A DNA stretch of 64,000 nucleotides from Polytrichum commune (lineage: Eukaryota; Streptophyta; Polytrichopsida; Polytrichales; Polytrichaceae). Shown in pieces: positions 22,937 through 34,517 of the stretch. Every line of letters begins with the position of its first letter. Positions within the stretch are counted from its first letter, which is position 1. Location of the stretch: positions 47,013,554-47,077,553 of the forward strand of contig OX485803.1 of assembly GCA_950295325.1 (NCBI GenBank). The letters are read 5' to 3'. Position numbers and translations under genes: made by a program. The notes beneath the pieces were generated by a model. That model did no database searches. It saw nothing but the letters and a program-made list of their open reading frames with translations, and had not been told where the DNA came from.

Positions 22937-24544
22937 TTCATTAAGAAAGACATATCCAAATATAGGAAATTATATGAAACTAGCCCCAAATAAATAAATA
23001 GAAAAATATTCAGAAACATCGACACACCACCACTAGACTGCATCACCGCCCAAAACAACAATATACTCACGACTCCTGGAGACATAGCAAATGAAATACA
23101 TATACAATAAACTATCAACAACAAACCCACTGTACCCACATGCTACTACTTACTAGACCACCCTCTAGAATGTACGTGTGCATTTAGACAATACCCATGG
23201 CATGACCTAGAAGGACTTGTTCTCAAAAAACGGGGTGACCCACATATACCCCTATACACATATTTTGACTTAGAAATGTACAACTTGTGCCTTAAAAACT
23301 TAGCAAACAACAAAACTCCAAGCCCAAATAAGATACCCAACTCCACACTAAAAAATATGCCCCCAAAATTCCAACATATACTATTCTTATTTTTTACACA
23401 CTGCTATAGACAGAAGAAAATCCCAGCCTCTTGGAAAACCAACCTTATAATACTACTATATAAAAAAGACAACCCATCCTTACTATCCAACCACATACCG
23501 ATAGCACTTGCAAATACATTATACAAACTTTTCACTAGCACCCTGACATCAATACTCCCATCATATGGAGAAAACTATCAAATACTAGAAGACAACCAAG
23601 AAGGAATTAGAGCAGAAAGGTGTACGCCAAGACAAATACAAACACTAATAGCAACATTAGAAGATGCCCAATTCACTAACCAATACATCTATCTCCTATA
23701 CATTGACTTCAAAAACGCATTTGGATCAATTGACCATGCACGTCTATTAACCATCATGAAAGACCTAGGATACCCATAAGAAGCAATCATATTGGTAGGT
23801 AACATATACTCACACTCCAACACTATATTTATTGGAGAATATTTTGGCCAGACAAAAGCAATACTCATACAAATAGATACTATACAAGTATACCCCCTTA
23901 GCCCATATTTCTTTATCATATTCCTAGAACCACTACTAAGGTGGCTACAGAAAGGAAAGTGTGGATACACCTTCGGCACGTGTAAATCCACAGTCTGCTC
24001 TGTAGCATATGCATATGATCTAGCCACCATCACCAACATACTCACATCAATACAATCACAACTAATAAATAATTATTGTGAATGGACATGTATGGACCTT
24101 GGAATATCAAAATGTGCAATCACAGGGTGCTCTAACAAATCCAAAATGTACCAAATATCATTCAAAAGAGAATTACAAACTGCCAATGTTACATATAGAA
24201 ACCAAACCATCCCAGTATTACATCAAAACGAACCGTACGTATATCTAGGTATCCAACTCGTCCCCTCCCTCAAATGGAAGATACAAATACATTTGACAAC
24301 CACCAAGGTCATCAATCAATTTAGTCAATTAGCAAACTGCCCAACAATAATTAAACAAAAAATAAGTATGGTAGATACATTAATTAGAGCAGGAATAGCA
24401 TACAACTTCTATGCAATACCATACTCACTGCCCAGAATCATAAAACTAGATAAAAATATAATAGTAATTCAAAGAAAAATATGTGGACTCCCAACTGCAC
24501 ACCAAACATGGTCACTCAACTATCTCAAGAGATGTTTGGGATAG
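22937..24544 (+). pseudogene. LINE reverse transcriptase domain, catalytically dead
   Basis: RT (RVT_1 type) converting element RNA to cDNA at the nicked target in an active relative. Visible blocks: NLANNKTPSPNKIPN (finger), WKTNLIILLYKKDNPS followed by NHIPIALANTLYKL, DNQEGIRAERCTPRQ, YIDFKNAFGSIDH with motif A Asp at 23705-23707, LSPYFFIIFLEPLLRWLQ, then VAYAYDLA where YADD is expected. The first catalytic Asp codon (24014-24016) is TAT instead of GAT; the second Asp (24017-24019) is intact. GISKCAITGC and YVYLGIQLVPSLKWK are the following conserved palm and thumb blocks. Stops interrupt it, for example TAA at 23777-23779, and a one-base frameshift lies near 24487-24490 in ICGLP/NCTPN. Confidence 0.9.
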
Positions 24545-25318
24545 AAGCATTTTCATTAAAAAATGCCTACCTTAGATGTATAGGGGAACAACTCAAAAAT
24601 GCACTAAATGATAAAGGCAAACTTGGAATAGTCTACAAGGGTCTTACACACTTTATACTTGCTAAACATGGAGGCGCGAAAAACATACCTAGAATCAAGC
24701 ACCATGACTATAAGAGATCACCCACCACTAGGACAATATACCTTATAAAAACAGCATGTCGTACCCATCTCAGAAGTTAGATAGAAAATTTCCCTTTGGA
24801 AGCAACACCACTTGAAAAAGAATGGCATAAACTCTCCACAACACCCCCTCCCTCCCAAAAAAAATTAAAAATTAAAGAAATATGCTTAAAACCTAAAACA
24901 CATTCACAAATTACTCTTAGAAAACATATACGACATAAAACAACTCACTTTCCGGAATGGCACACACTTGATGTCCTATATAGAATATATAAATTATTAC
25001 AAAAAACCAACACACATGATAAAACAAGCACTGAAAATAACAGAACAATTATTTTGCCACCCAAGATGCAATGAAAACTGTCAAAAGCCATGCCAAAATC
25101 ATTATCCACCACACACACTAGAACAAGAATACATCACAACAGGACATAATATAGAACCACTAAATAGTGATACCCACACACACCCACCAACCCTAACACA
25201 TCCAATACACCCGCCCACACCAATACACATAATAAAATACCCAATAAAATACCCTATACACTCAATCATAGACCATTATATGATACCAACCAAATACAAA
25301 CATAAAATAATAAAATAA
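24481..25318 (+). pseudogene. LINE ORF2 segment: post-RT region with Cys/His cluster
   Basis: After the frameshift the protein continues (FGIEAFSLKNAYLRCIGEQ, then HFILAKHGGAKNIPRIK) to a TAG at 24778, resumes in the same frame to about 25060, then shifts again. At 25055-25117 it has C-x3-C-x3-C-x3-C followed by H and paired H (CHPRCNENCQKPCQNHYPPH), which looks like a metal-binding cluster that could bind nucleic acid. A proline, threonine and histidine-rich low-complexity stretch follows (about 25160-25235), ending at TAA 25316-25318. Function of the cluster is inferred from residue pattern only. Confidence 0.7.
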
Positions 25319-25773
25319 TAAAACACATACGTATGCCAATGGATACTACCCAATCGTACAACTTATAAAAAAAACTCCCACAAAGAGAATTGTTCCCCAA
25401 TAGTACCTCAAGAGTCATACAACACAATACAAATATAATACTCACATACTTTACCAATAAAAAACATACATTATACAAAAACATCATACGAGAAAACGAT
25501 TTTTTTACCCAAAACAAAGACCCAAGACACATATCCCTGGCCCTAAACATCCCCCTCGTAAAAATATCAATACACAAATGCAACCCTAAAAAAGATATCA
25601 ATACTAACACAAATAAAATTCAAGTACAAGATGACATCGCCCACATATATGACGAAACATGCAAACATCTTATAACCATTCCTTATAATAGACTTGTATG
25701 GCTTTGGACCCAATACAACCAAATGCTACACCAACCATACAACATAATACCCCCACCCAAACATTTGAAGTAG
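25319..25773 (+). pseudogene. LINE ORF2 segment of unknown function
   Basis: A 127-codon open stretch from 25390, preceded by readable residues from 25319 (CQWILPNRTTYKK). Features: YFTNKKHTLYKNIIRENDFF, PLVKISIHKCNPKKDI and VWLWTQYNQ. No known domain is recognised. A frameshift just before 25773 moves the protein to the frame that encodes the next segment. Confidence 0.55.
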
Positions 25774-26334
25774 AAATAACCTAGCTATATCAAAGATATA
25801 AACACAAAATCCCAAAAAATGACCCACTCAAAAACTCACACCACGCCCTACCCAAAGTATTATTAGACTACATCACAACATCCTTTGATATTACCCATTC
25901 CTACTTCTCCTCACTAGTTACATGCTCCACTCAACTAACAAAATTCTTCTCGCCATTTCATGAAGATAAAAATTTTGGATCCCTTGGTATTGCATTTTCA
26001 CATAGATGGCAAGGAATAGGATATGCTCACCCCCACAATGGCAACGAAGCCCAAACAACCATTCATTAGGCTAGGTTAGCAGCTAAACATGACCTTGACG
26101 CCATCACAATACTAATCATCCCATATATTAAATGATATCAAAATCCCACCCCATGCATAGGCCCCTTCCTGGACACACATGTAATCACTCATATACCAGT
26201 AGATACCAGTAGATACCACTAAATACAAGGAACCAACTAAACCGCTAGAACTCAACGAGCCACGTATAGAACCATTTGATATTAGAATCCTTTGCATACA
26301 CCACTGAAATAACAACATCAGTACCATAGAACAA
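25774..26334 (+). pseudogene. LINE ORF2 segment resembling an adenine-methyltransferase fold
   Basis: In the frame through 25974 the relic reads THSYFSSLVTCSTQLTKFFS, PFHEDKNFGSLGIAFSHRWQ, GIGYAHPHN, then (after a TAG at 26067-26069, likely once Trp) ARLAAKHDLDAITILIIP and, after a TGA at 26133-26135 (likely Trp), YQNP and DTHVITHIP. The order aromatic-substrate block, PF..D..FGS, W.G..Y, a (N/A)(P/H)P(Y/H) tetrad, a helix with WARLAA, then a hydrophobic strand ending in P and W resembles phage Dam-type and PCIF1-type N6-adenine methyltransferases, where the tetrad is NPPY or NPPF. Here it is AHPH, so even the ancestor may have lacked activity. A 10-bp duplication near 26200-26218 shifts the frame. 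The assignment is inference from pattern only. Confidence 0.35.
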
Positions 26335-26980
26335 ATGGACACAATAAAAAACATATGTAATAACCTTAACATAAATAATACAATCACACAAATTGCCCCC
26401 CCAACCCCGCAAAATGTAGAAGTTAATAAAAGCAAAACATGGAATGCCCTCACTTATCCAAGCCCAAACACACACTATCATAGGACAACCCCACCAATTC
26501 CAAACTACGAGAACGAAACACCCCTCAAATTCTCTCCCCAATATTGCTTTTACCCTCCAAAAAAAGTAGGAGATATTTGGCTACGGGAAGAAGTTAGTTA
26601 CGGCATATATAACCAGGGAAAAAAATATCAAACTTGCAATACGACTACCAGGCCTACAAAACATTTTCAGAGCATAATTAATGGCCATACACCGTGCCCT
26701 TACAATAATAAATAAGGACTTCCCAAATGAACCAGCACATATCTTCCAAGACTACCTCAATGGCCTATATGTGATAAAAACCAAATAAAACACCCCACAC
26801 TACATAACAACCACCCAGATAAAACCATCTTAGAAGAAATAATTAACTTCCTTATACAAAAAACCCAACCCACAATGCTATATAAAGTAAGAGCACATGC
26901 AAACATCAAAGGAAATGAAGAAGCTGACACACTTGCTAAAGAAGGCACGTCAAAAGAACATCTCGATGTCTCACAACCAC
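26335..26980 (+). pseudogene. LINE RNase H domain, catalytically broken
   Basis: RNase H degrades the RNA strand of the element's RNA:DNA hybrid. Seen: a linker (QIAPPTPQNVEVNKSKTWNA), then CFYPPKKVGDIW.. where a TDGS-type first Asp motif would be expected but is absent, SYGIYNQGKK, a frameshift near 26630, IRLPGLQNIFRA-stop-LMAIHRAL where the stop (26675-26677) replaces the catalytic Glu, HIFQDYLNGLYVIK with the third acidic residue kept as QDY (Asp at 26750-26752), and KVRAHANIKGNEEADTLAKE with the His (26896-26898) and final Asp (26926-26928) intact. The domain is convincing but two of its four catalytic acids are gone. Confidence 0.88.
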
Positions 26981-27984
26981 ATGAATTCGCCCACTCAACT
27001 CCATACTACTACCAAAGAGACAATTGGCCGTCAATGAAAACAACCCCGGACAAAGGTCCTATTAGATTCCTTGAAAAACATCTTACAAAACACGATAAAA
27101 ATATAAATCTATAACTAATCACTACAATATATCCCAACATAGATAAGTGGATAGCGAATGAGAAAATAGATAATGAATTATTAAATAAATTTTGGACAAA
27201 CAAAAACATAACATACTCCCAAAAAACATGCCTTCTTAAATTAAGACATGGAAAATATATGGGGAACGCCATGAAGCAACTGTTCTTCGGCAGAGAAGCC
27301 TTCCTATTAATCACATGCCCCATATGTAACTCTCCAGATGCCGACACATGGCTACACGTACTTCTAAAGTGCAAACAACACCACATACATTGCCCTCCGA
27401 ACAAAAAAAGGCACAATAAGGTAGTACGGGAATCAAGAAAAATTATAGTGGCAACAAAAAAAGTCAAGATGTTATATTCTTATGAATGCAAGCACATTCA
27501 ATAATAACCCACCAGATAACATAGTCCCCCCATGGCTACTCCCTTGCACGTGTAGTCAACAAAGATGCAATTGCAATGCGAGATTCAAACCAGACATATT
27601 ATGTGCGGAAGGGCTACCATACCAATCCCTGCCACCAACAGAACCGAATGAGAACCTTACAATATAAATATAATACTATAATGATAGAATACCAGACGAT
27701 ACTATAATAAGAAAAACAAAAAATACAAAGCAATAATAAAAAATATTACCAATAAAGGATGGAAGGTAGACCCACCAATAGTCATCACGGCTGGTGCTAG
27801 GGCAACCACACACACCCCTTCTATGAAAAATATTGAAATCATATCTAAAATCCCCAAAATAAACATCAAACACACATTTGAGGAAATCAACGTTATTGCC
27901 ATACAATATGCCATGTCCATAATCCTACACAAACGGAGAATAGTAAACAACAAACCACTACCAACAGACACACAACCTACATAG
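26981..27984 (+). pseudogene. LINE ORF2 C-terminus with C-x2-C-x9-H-x4-C cluster
   Basis: After RNase H the frame runs GPIRFLEKHLTKHDKN to a TAA (27112-27114), then continues in the same frame as KNITYSQKTCLLKLRHGKY and LFFGREAFLLITCPICN. Cysteines at 27316 and 27325, His at 27355 and Cys at 27370 form a zinc-finger-like C-x2-C-x9-H-x4-C, comparable to the zf-RVT cluster found after many plant LINE RTs. A frameshift near 27480 leads to PPWLLPCTCSQQRCNCNARF, and a final stretch GWKVDPPIVITAGARATT ... AIQYAMSIILHKRR ends at TAG 27982-27984. The end of the protein is therefore well placed. Confidence 0.75.
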
Positions 27985-28041
27985 TAACCCCCAAACACCC
28001 ACCCAAATATATTTTTAGTAAATTAAATAATAATAAATTAG

Positions 28042-28340
28042 TATATTATATTATATTATATTATATAAAAGAAAATAAAGAGAATTAACAAATATTAAAT
28101 ATTAAAAGAAAATAATAAATACCAAAGAGAGTCAAAGAATTGATACAAAAATCATTCAGTCACTAAGTTCCCATGGCGACCTTGGTTACCCTGGTTACTA
28201 TAGTGTCCACCCCGAGAGGGGAGTAGTCTTGCACCACTATTATTATGTCCAGCGGGCATAATAACAAGGGTGGGTCGAACGGGCATTTCAATCACGCTGG
28301 TCCAGAAAACTAGCGTTCTTCTCTCTACTTATGGTACTCG
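28042..28340 (+). repeat. AT-rich tail and possible 3' region of the LINE
   Basis: ATATT units at 28042-28066 follow the C-terminal stop by about 60 bp and look like the short-repeat tail of a LINE. Beyond it (28160-28340) is a GC-richer stretch with small hairpins (CCCCGAGAGGGG; TATTATG-N9-CATAATA), which may be 3' UTR or the flank. The shared heptamer AGTCACT upstream (22325-22331) and downstream (28158-28164) could be a target duplication, but it is too short to trust. Confidence 0.45.
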
Positions 28341-28412
28341 GTCGTTTTTCTTGATGTACATTTAACTGATTCACATATTGAAGACTTTTATATGAGGTGA
28401 ATATAATAATAG

Positions 28413-28493
28413 AAAGTAACGCCCATATCTAGGTACCGACATGAATGTGAGCCCATTCGCCGTATGTTGATCACAGTTAACCATGATGCAACA
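28413..28493 (+). repeat. Dispersed repeat Q (second copy; first at 17007-17072)
   Basis: CCCATATCTAGGTACCGACAT followed by GAATGTGAGCCCATTCGCC and TATGTTGATCACAGTTAACC (given in pieces); the first copy differs at about one base in six. Only about 75 bp are shared. Type unknown. Confidence 0.6.
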
Positions 28494-31470
28494 TAAAAAT
28501 ATATAATAACTACATATATGAACCGGACCTCAACTATGCAAATTCCACCAATGAATATGATCACATGCAACTAGACAAGTGATCTATTCATCCCTTTTTT
28601 TCCGCAAGAAGAGCTCCCTTGGGGAACTTTGTTGGTCAAGTGCCGGTGAAGCTTGAATTCCACCTTTGAGGATGATTAAAGTGTTTCTTGAACTCAACTA
28701 ATTAAAGTCTACTTGTCATGTATCTTACAAAACTAAGAAAATCCTAACATTTCAGCTACCTAACAATGTATGTTTCTCTCAATTTCACAAACTAAATCTT
28801 GTGACAAATTCGACCTTATCATGGCATTTTATACATAATTTGAGAGATTTTATTCATATATCATATTTCGTTTATATCTCTAAATAATAAATTCATGTGC
28901 TTAACTTGCCATAAAGAAATCATGCATAGCAAAAATGATGACAAATGAATGATAAAAGTGAGGGTGCAATATATGATTAACCATATTAAAATCGGCTAAG
29001 GCTACATGATCAATTTAGTACATTGGAATGCTTAGCATGGCACACACATTGCTAAATGCCTACCTAGCCTAGACAAGTGGGATGTTATGATGCACAATGA
29101 TGATCATTGGTACCACCCACGTAATTCATTACAAAAATGATGGAGAAATAACTACACTATTATCACCAATTGAGCAATTGAAGGATTCGGATGCTGATGC
29201 ACAAAGAGATAGTGTGGCAAAAGAATTGTGGATACTATAGCACATTGTAGTTGGCGAAGAAATTAAATGTATTCCAACAAAATACGAGACAAAGAGCCAC
29301 CTACTCTTGGTTTTTTTTCACCCTTTGCAAGTGATAGAAGCGAAAAACCTATTGTGAACAACAAGGCCAACCACACCCATCAAGGGTGCGCACCTTGCGA
29401 ACCTCAAGCTATGCTCAAGGTTGTGAACATTGAGATCCCCTTGGTTTGGTGACTCCACATTCTTGGCGAATTGTTTTCAAGGGCCGAGATTGATACGAGA
29501 GAAGAGCCCTTGAGCATAAGTGATGGCCATAAAGAACTTGTGAGAGTGGCTACACCATAGCACTTGCAAGGTTTCCAATCGTCAAGATTGACATGTGTGC
29601 TATTCTTAAAAACCTACATGGTTGTTGATGACCAAGTGGCTAAGAGATTTTGAGCCTTGATCTTTATCTAAATCATAAAACGTGATCATGGTGCTCAATA
29701 TGTTGGGACTTAAGATGACACCAACCATCTGGGAAACCCACTTGTGGCTGGAAAAACAATTGGCACTTTTATGTTAGATCACATTCCTTCAATTGGAGGT
29801 TTACAATGCATCTTGACAGGCATTCTTCATTTCAAAAGAGTTCCCACATGCATGGCGATCGTAGGTAAGAAAGAGGTCACACAACATGTTTCAAAGTATT
29901 AACTAATGGCATGGTATTGCAAACTACGATTGAGTAAACGAGGTCTAGTTTAAGGAGGCATGAACAATTTAGGCATATGCAAGAGAGGACGGAGGTGTTA
30001 GAAAGACTTAACATGGAAGATGGACGAGAAATATTGTTGACAGTGTCCCAAGGTAACTAGCCAATGCGGACATCTTGATAGTTGTTGCACCAGTCGTTAT
30101 ACCATCGGTCCAACCACCTAAATGGGAGGTTCATATGTCACATAAATGTTAATTGAAGAGTAAATTTATACAAAAGCCACCTCGAGAAGAATTTCTAGAA
30201 ATACTCCCCATGTCAAGCCTTGCATTTTGCTAACTTGTAATCATATGATTCTCAGTTCTTGCCAACGTAGAAATCGAAGCATGTCTTGACGGAGAGCAAG
30301 TGGTTGGCTAAGAGAGTTCTTCAAGCATGTCAGTCATGCATGAATGCTAAGTCATGTGCATTCTTGTTGTGGAGCATAATGTTGATCAACAAGGGGTTGT
30401 TTGAGTGCAAATTGACATCACTCATACATCATCCCAACCATGTTGGCTATTGCATACTAGCACATATCAATGACCATCAAGCGCCTAGCACATGGCCCCC
30501 GTAGACGAGTGTCATACAGGGTTAAGGCTCAAGTTTAAGCACTCTAAAATTTAGCATGACAATGGAGCACAAAAATTCAGAACACTTGTAAGGTCCAAGT
30601 ATATAATTTGTTTGTAGAGGGCCCGCTCATTTGGATATGGTATGGTATTGTTGTTGTTTTTCTTCTAGGTAGAGATGTGAATTTGGTATGTGAGTTTCTA
30701 GAATTGAATACCTACATTCATTGGTTTGGGTGCAACCAAATCAATGAGTACATGAAAGTGACTAGGCTTTCATAATTTATACCAAGCTAAATCTCAGTAG
30801 TTTCATAATTAAGAGACATTTTGTGTTTACATAACATTATTCATAACCAATATTCTAGGAATATTCCCACATTCAGACTGAATGTGAAAATACAAAGAAT
30901 ATTCCTTGGAATGTTTTCAGTCCCGCATAACAATGTTATGGATCTGAATAATATTATGCACATACAAACGAGAAGTTAAGGATATGATGAAAGCAAGTTT
31001 CTGAACATTACAAGAAAGAGGTCCATATTATAGTGGGTTGCTACAGATACATTCATAGTTGGAAAAGGTCAAGAGAGGCAAGGGGTTTCATAACCTGTGT
31101 AGTGTGAAGTGGAAACTTGTTATAAGACATTAATATTAACCCAGTATATTGTCTCAGGTGGCAACCATGATAGTAAGCAATAGGTTGTATAGTAGCTTTG
31201 ATTTATAGAGTTCAGACTTCAGAGAAAGTGAGATCTCCTTACATTCTCTGCCTCACATGTGCCCATGAATTCAAACATCACACGCAACAAGGTCAAAATT
31301 TGAGTGTGAGATAAATATCATGTCCTAAGAAAAACAAGTATTGTCTTCATAGTCGCGACATGAGTGTTGCAAAAGTGGATTGTATACTAATCTTGGAAGC
31401 TTATCATGTGTATGTCTCACATTTTAATGTGCAGGTAGACTTTGAGGAATATAAAATGTGTTCATAAGCC
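28494..31470. other. Long intergenic stretch
   Basis: No supported gene. Frames up to 72 codons (30286-30504) lack motifs. At 30830-30975 ACATAACATTATTC and GAATAATATTATGC-like ends face each other with ATTCCTAGAAT-type cores, resembling the region at 62395-62482 and the hairpin at 9981-10026. Confidence 0.4.
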
Positions 31471-31503
31471 TATATATATATATATAGATATAGAGAGAGA
31501 GAG
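31471..31503 (+). repeat. (TA)n(GA)n compound microsatellite
   Basis: TA units run directly into GA units. Confidence 0.9.
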
Positions 31504-32879
31504 GTCACCTCTTGGGCATGGACTTAGATTCATGTGTAAGCATATGATAGGTGGACATAGCTCCATGAACATAGAAATATTTGAGTGGTTTTGGTTGTGG
31601 TTGTGGTAACACATTCAACTGCTTATCTTTCTAAACTTGAAGTTACATGTGGTCAACAATCTTTTAACAACTTTGCCTACATCCAATATCTCTGCATATT
31701 TGCATGTTTGCACATAACAACGTTGCATTTCCAATATGGGAAGTTGACAACACATAATATTTGCATCTCATGCTCGTAATACGACAACTTAAAAACCTAG
31801 CCTTATGTTTCAGGTGTTATTTCCTTGGCATTAAATAGAAGAGGAAGTTATTTCAAGCATCCCTAGTGCATTTGAATGACACATAATGCACCACGAGGAC
31901 CTGATTTTAAGCAAGGGAAAACCCTTCAATAACGCCTTCACGAAAATGTTGTCCCTACCCCACAGGCTCCCACCCCTTGATGCATGGCCTCAATTGTTGT
32001 AACAACCTCCCCTCGTGACTTTCCCCTACACATAATGGCATAATCCAAGAGCCCCCTTGAACAAAGTAAAGTTGTTGATGAGTGACGATATGATGATTCG
32101 GGCCCTACTTTAACCACAAACCACAAGTCGACCACAACCATAATTTGCAATTAGACATCATAAGCCAAACCTTTTGGCGTAATTTTCCATCTTTACAACT
32201 TTACTTGCGGGCTCTTATTTTATAGTTGTGGATTGCTTGGCATGCCTCACATGATTTTGCACCACTTGCCGAGCTTGGTGGTGAACCTAACACACGTGTA
32301 ACATAAGTTATCTTGTTCCTCAAGCCGCACAAGTCTTTCAAGATGGTGGTGAGAGAGAAGGGAAGGCAAAGGGTAGGGAAGGGAAGGGGCCCACACCAAA
32401 CCAAAGCATGGACGGCCACCCGGTGCCTACAATCGTGGCATGAGCATCACTTAACTTATGTATGGATGGCGGCTATCCGTGTCCAATGCATTGCATTGTG
32501 GGCTATGCGCAAGTGGAGCTCGACTTGAGTCGCTCCTCTAACTTGGTGGACACTACACCGATATGTCACGCAATTAGGTTGCCCCATGTTAATTTTTTGA
32601 AATTTCACACTATTTTGAATATTTATTATCACAATAAGAAAATATGGTTTTTTCCTTTTTTCTTTCTTTCTTTTTTCTTTTGTGTGTGAGTGTGTGGTTG
32701 TTACGAGGATGAATACCAACAACTAGTATTTTTTGTGATTTGGTTTTGACCTAAGGTAAGTTGCATGGGTAAAGAGGCAATCTATTCGCGAAGGCAACCT
32801 AATTGCACAATATCAATGTGCTCCAATCCTTCTCCTTTACTTGTTTCATGTCTAAACTCGGGGAGGGAGCTTGTGAAAA
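31504..32879. other. Intergenic
   Basis: Short frames only. A pyrimidine-rich CTTT tract lies at 32650-32682. No gene recognised. Confidence 0.45.
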
Positions 32880-33670
32880 ATATAGGAACTACATGCAATG
32901 AAATACAAGTCTCATGTATTAATTTTGGGTAAATGTGGTAAAATAATTACTTATAATATAGGGTGCTCTAGGTGTGCAAAACATGATTGTATGTCATATA
33001 GCATTTGGCATAACATCATAAAATTACCTAACTGGTACATATTAAATACCGTGGACATAAGGGGCTAGATATGACAAATCATATACCATGCACTTCAATT
33101 ATGGGAATGGATGAATAATTATTTTTAAGAATTGAAGATTCAAAGGATGGATGAAATCACTTGTAAGATGTATGTAACTATGCCTTAAGCTCTAATAATA
33201 ATAATAATAATAATAACCCTAGACTATGGTAGTGAACACGGAACTTTGATTCTTGTTTTGTTTGATTTATGGCATACATACATGCAATTCATTGTTGTTG
33301 TTAATATACTATTATGTTGCTTTACACCATGCTTGACTTTGATATCAAACCATGAACCTTAGACCCTAGAGAATGCTTGGTATCCTAGTTTTGTTCATGT
33401 GCTTCTTGCAAGGCTTATAGGTAACCATACACTTGAAGGACTTTGAAGAATTAAGGATTTTTTTTTTACATATTCATATTATAGGGTATCATCAAATTAA
33501 TCATTCAACAATGTATAATTACCCATAGGGTATCAATAATCACAACAATTCACCATTATTGAGAATGTCTTGTAATCCATTCTAGTAGGTAAATAGCCCC
33601 ACAAAAAGTCTACATTATTGCATGTGTATACTTATTCTAAGAGGAAGTGACCTTGTTGAGTGTTTGAACT
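32880..33670 (+). repeat. Diverged long repeat S (copy S2), with (TAA)n
   Basis: Partner of 18790-19735 (see that entry). It contains a (TAA)n microsatellite at 33193-33216. It shares GGTAAATAGCCCC and AGAGGAAGTGA near its end. Confidence 0.4.
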
Positions 33671-34024
33671 TTCTATGAACCACGGTAATGAATACTTGAC
33701 CGCTAAATTACTCTAGTTTTTGCAAGTAAATTCTGCATTTGAGTACTAAATACTTATTAAATTCTAAGTCACCTTATTTCAATTCAATCATAAATATAGT
33801 GGGCCATAATATTTCTACCCACAATAATGGGTGTGAAAGGTGTACTTATGAGCCCAAACTTGAAAAATATAATAAATTGATATTTTGATTTATCAACCCA
33901 CAGTTACCAAATTTATTGTGGAATATAGTCAACCACAACAAACAGGTGCAAAAGACGGAGTTTAGTTAAGTTTAAGTCCTCCTCCTACAGATTGTTCAAG
34001 AGAGAACTAAAAGGTAAGCCCTTA
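33671..34024. other. Spacer
   Basis: AT-rich; nothing recognised. Confidence 0.4.
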
Positions 34025-34517
34025 GGGCCACTTCACACATGAGCCAAGAGCCGTGACCATGAAATTGTGAGAGCCCAAAAGAAAGTGTCCAAAGGCCGTC
34101 TCAAGACACCTCCAAAATCATGTAGTGTGGTCACGGATCCTCACGTGTACTGTGAAGTCATGTGTGACTGGGCTCTCAACCAAATGCTATTTCAATGAAT
34201 TTCTATGCACGCGGGTCCTCAAGCATGATACAATAGAACAAACCAAAGGTTGTGAGCATTCAGAGTGCCATGGTCTCCCGGTTTTGTGTTAGGCCTATCT
34301 CCAAGAGGTGGTTTTTGAAAATAGTCCAAGTGACCGTGAAACATGATCCATTGGATGCCATGTAGGAATCCATGTAGACTTTACATCCATCTTGCATTCA
34401 CATACTCCGTTGGTCCCTCAAGCGTAGTGTGAAGCGAACTTGGACCAGCTCCGCCTTTTCCACCGATGAGAGTGCTTGAAGTGTAATGGTCACGGGCCCT
34501 TAGTCTCGTGTGTGAAG
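34025..34517 (+). mobile_element. Family B MITE (copy B3), 3' end clipped
   Basis: Starts GGGCCACTTCACACATGAGCC after TTA (34022-34024). Same orientation as B1. The right end stops at GTGTGTGAAG followed directly by TTA (34518-34520), so the final TGGCCC is missing while the flanking TTA remains. This looks like a small end deletion, perhaps after a failed excision. Confidence 0.85.

Larger units (their letters stand above)
22352..28066 (+). mobile_element. 5'-truncated non-LTR retrotransposon (LINE) with RNase H, decayed
   Basis: A single protein can be followed by eye across about 5.6 kb on the + strand, through at least 15 stops and several frameshifts. Order: end of the endonuclease-RT linker, reverse transcriptase, Cys/His cluster, a methyltransferase-like region, RNase H, a zinc-knuckle-like cluster and a conserved C-terminus ending at a TAG at 27982-27984. 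An AT-rich tail of ATATT units follows (28042-28066). The sense strand is very rich in C and A, unlike its surroundings. No endonuclease domain is present upstream, where repeat K lies instead, so the copy is 5'-truncated as is usual for target-primed insertions. RNase H plus a tail of short repeats fits I-like or related clades; the exact clade needs a phylogeny. It is certainly inactive. Confidence 0.9.

Noticed and set aside
22804-23139. Hydrophobic minus-strand frames opposite the LINE, resembling membrane proteins
   Set aside because: They are shadows of the C+A-rich LINE coding strand, which yields Val/Leu/Phe-rich frames in reverse.
28158-28164. AGTCACT as the LINE target-site duplication (with 22325-22331)
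   Set aside because: Seven bases at uncertain element borders is within chance expectation; borders must be fixed from other copies first.
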